Source: RGIG2206 sp045579085 (GTDB lineage Bacteria > Bacillota > Clostridia > Oscillospirales > Acutalibacteraceae). From it: 22,856 nt of DNA. The notes beneath the pieces were generated by a model. It saw nothing but the letters and a program-made list of their open reading frames with translations, was not told the DNA's origin and searched no databases. Shown one piece after another: positions 22,836 through 22,856 of this stretch. Made by a program: the position numbers and the translations under genes. Location of the stretch: positions 1 through 22,856 of the forward strand of contig JAZNLO010000008.1 of the NCBI GenBank assembly GCA_045579085.1. The letters are read 5' to 3'. Each line of letters starts with the position of its first letter. The first letter of the stretch is position 1.

Positions 22836-22856
22836 TTTTGAAGCCATGCTTCAAAA
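22836..22856 (+). terminator. Inverted repeat after recR, probable terminator cut by the window edge
   Basis: TTTTGAAGC (22836-22844), a three-base loop and GCTTCAAAA (22848-22856) pair perfectly. It begins 34 bases after the recR stop codon and is preceded by AAACCCC. The stem may extend beyond the window if GGGGTTT follows; this cannot be seen. Confidence 0.55.

Noticed and set aside
1..22856. Mobile elements, CRISPR arrays, prophage genes or attachment sites
   Set aside because: No transposase, integrase, spaced direct repeats or tRNA-proximal duplications were seen; composition and gene order look chromosomal throughout.

Overview
The window is a stretch of chromosome from a low-to-moderate GC Firmicute, most likely an anaerobic gut-type member of the Clostridia (Ruminococcaceae/Oscillospiraceae-like). 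The grounds are a Bacillus-like gene order (SRP RNA-dnaX-ebfC-recR, and holB-ricT-...-trmN6/yabB-rsmI/yabC), a T-box leader, clostridial-type ferredoxin metabolism (NfnAB and a 2[4Fe-4S] ferredoxin), a GH3 beta-glucosidase with the inverted domain order known from Ruminococcus/Butyrivibrio enzymes, and strong AGGAGG ribosome binding sites. The species assignment is inference. No mobile element, CRISPR array, prophage or obvious transferred island is visible; the content is almost entirely housekeeping.

Layout. Positions 1-1125 (minus): nfnA and the start of nfnB, an electron-bifurcating transhydrogenase, reading off the left edge. Positions 1228-1400 (plus): a promoter, tRNA-Val(GAC) and a hairpin that can terminate both this tRNA and the opposing gene. 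Positions 1415-6501 (minus): a cysteine T-box leader, cysE, cysS and a permuted GH3 glucosidase. Positions 6509-15952 (minus): one nearly gapless series: lipoprotein, response regulator, histidine kinase, DUF1385 membrane protein, prmC, recA, recX, rimO, pgsA. Most gaps are under 40 nt, and there are short overlaps at DUF1385/prmC and recA/recX. Positions 15954-19929 (minus): holB, ricT, a small ferredoxin, a tRNA1(Val)-type methyltransferase and rsmI, with promoters before holB and the ferredoxin and terminators after the ferredoxin and rsmI. Positions 19941-22856 (plus): a divergent promoter, SRP RNA, dnaX, ebfC/YbaB and recR.

How the parts work together. DnaX (tau/gamma) and HolB (delta prime) are clamp-loader subunits read from divergent promoters. 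Both start with TTG. RecA, RecX and RecR belong to recombinational repair. RimO, PrmC, RsmI and the TrmN6-like enzyme modify the translation apparatus. CysE and CysS supply cysteine and charge tRNA-Cys, and the T-box specifier (TGC) and T-box bulge (UGGA) both match tRNA-Cys. RicT and NfnAB are Fe-S proteins, as is the ferredoxin beside ricT.

The points most worth a second look are regulatory: a -10 element built into the preceding gene's terminator arm at 15884-15952; a ferredoxin leader with three hairpins; a rod-like SRP RNA with no visible Alu domain; and a lipoprotein/two-component module at the head of the recA gene series. I did not find a clearly new multi-gene system.
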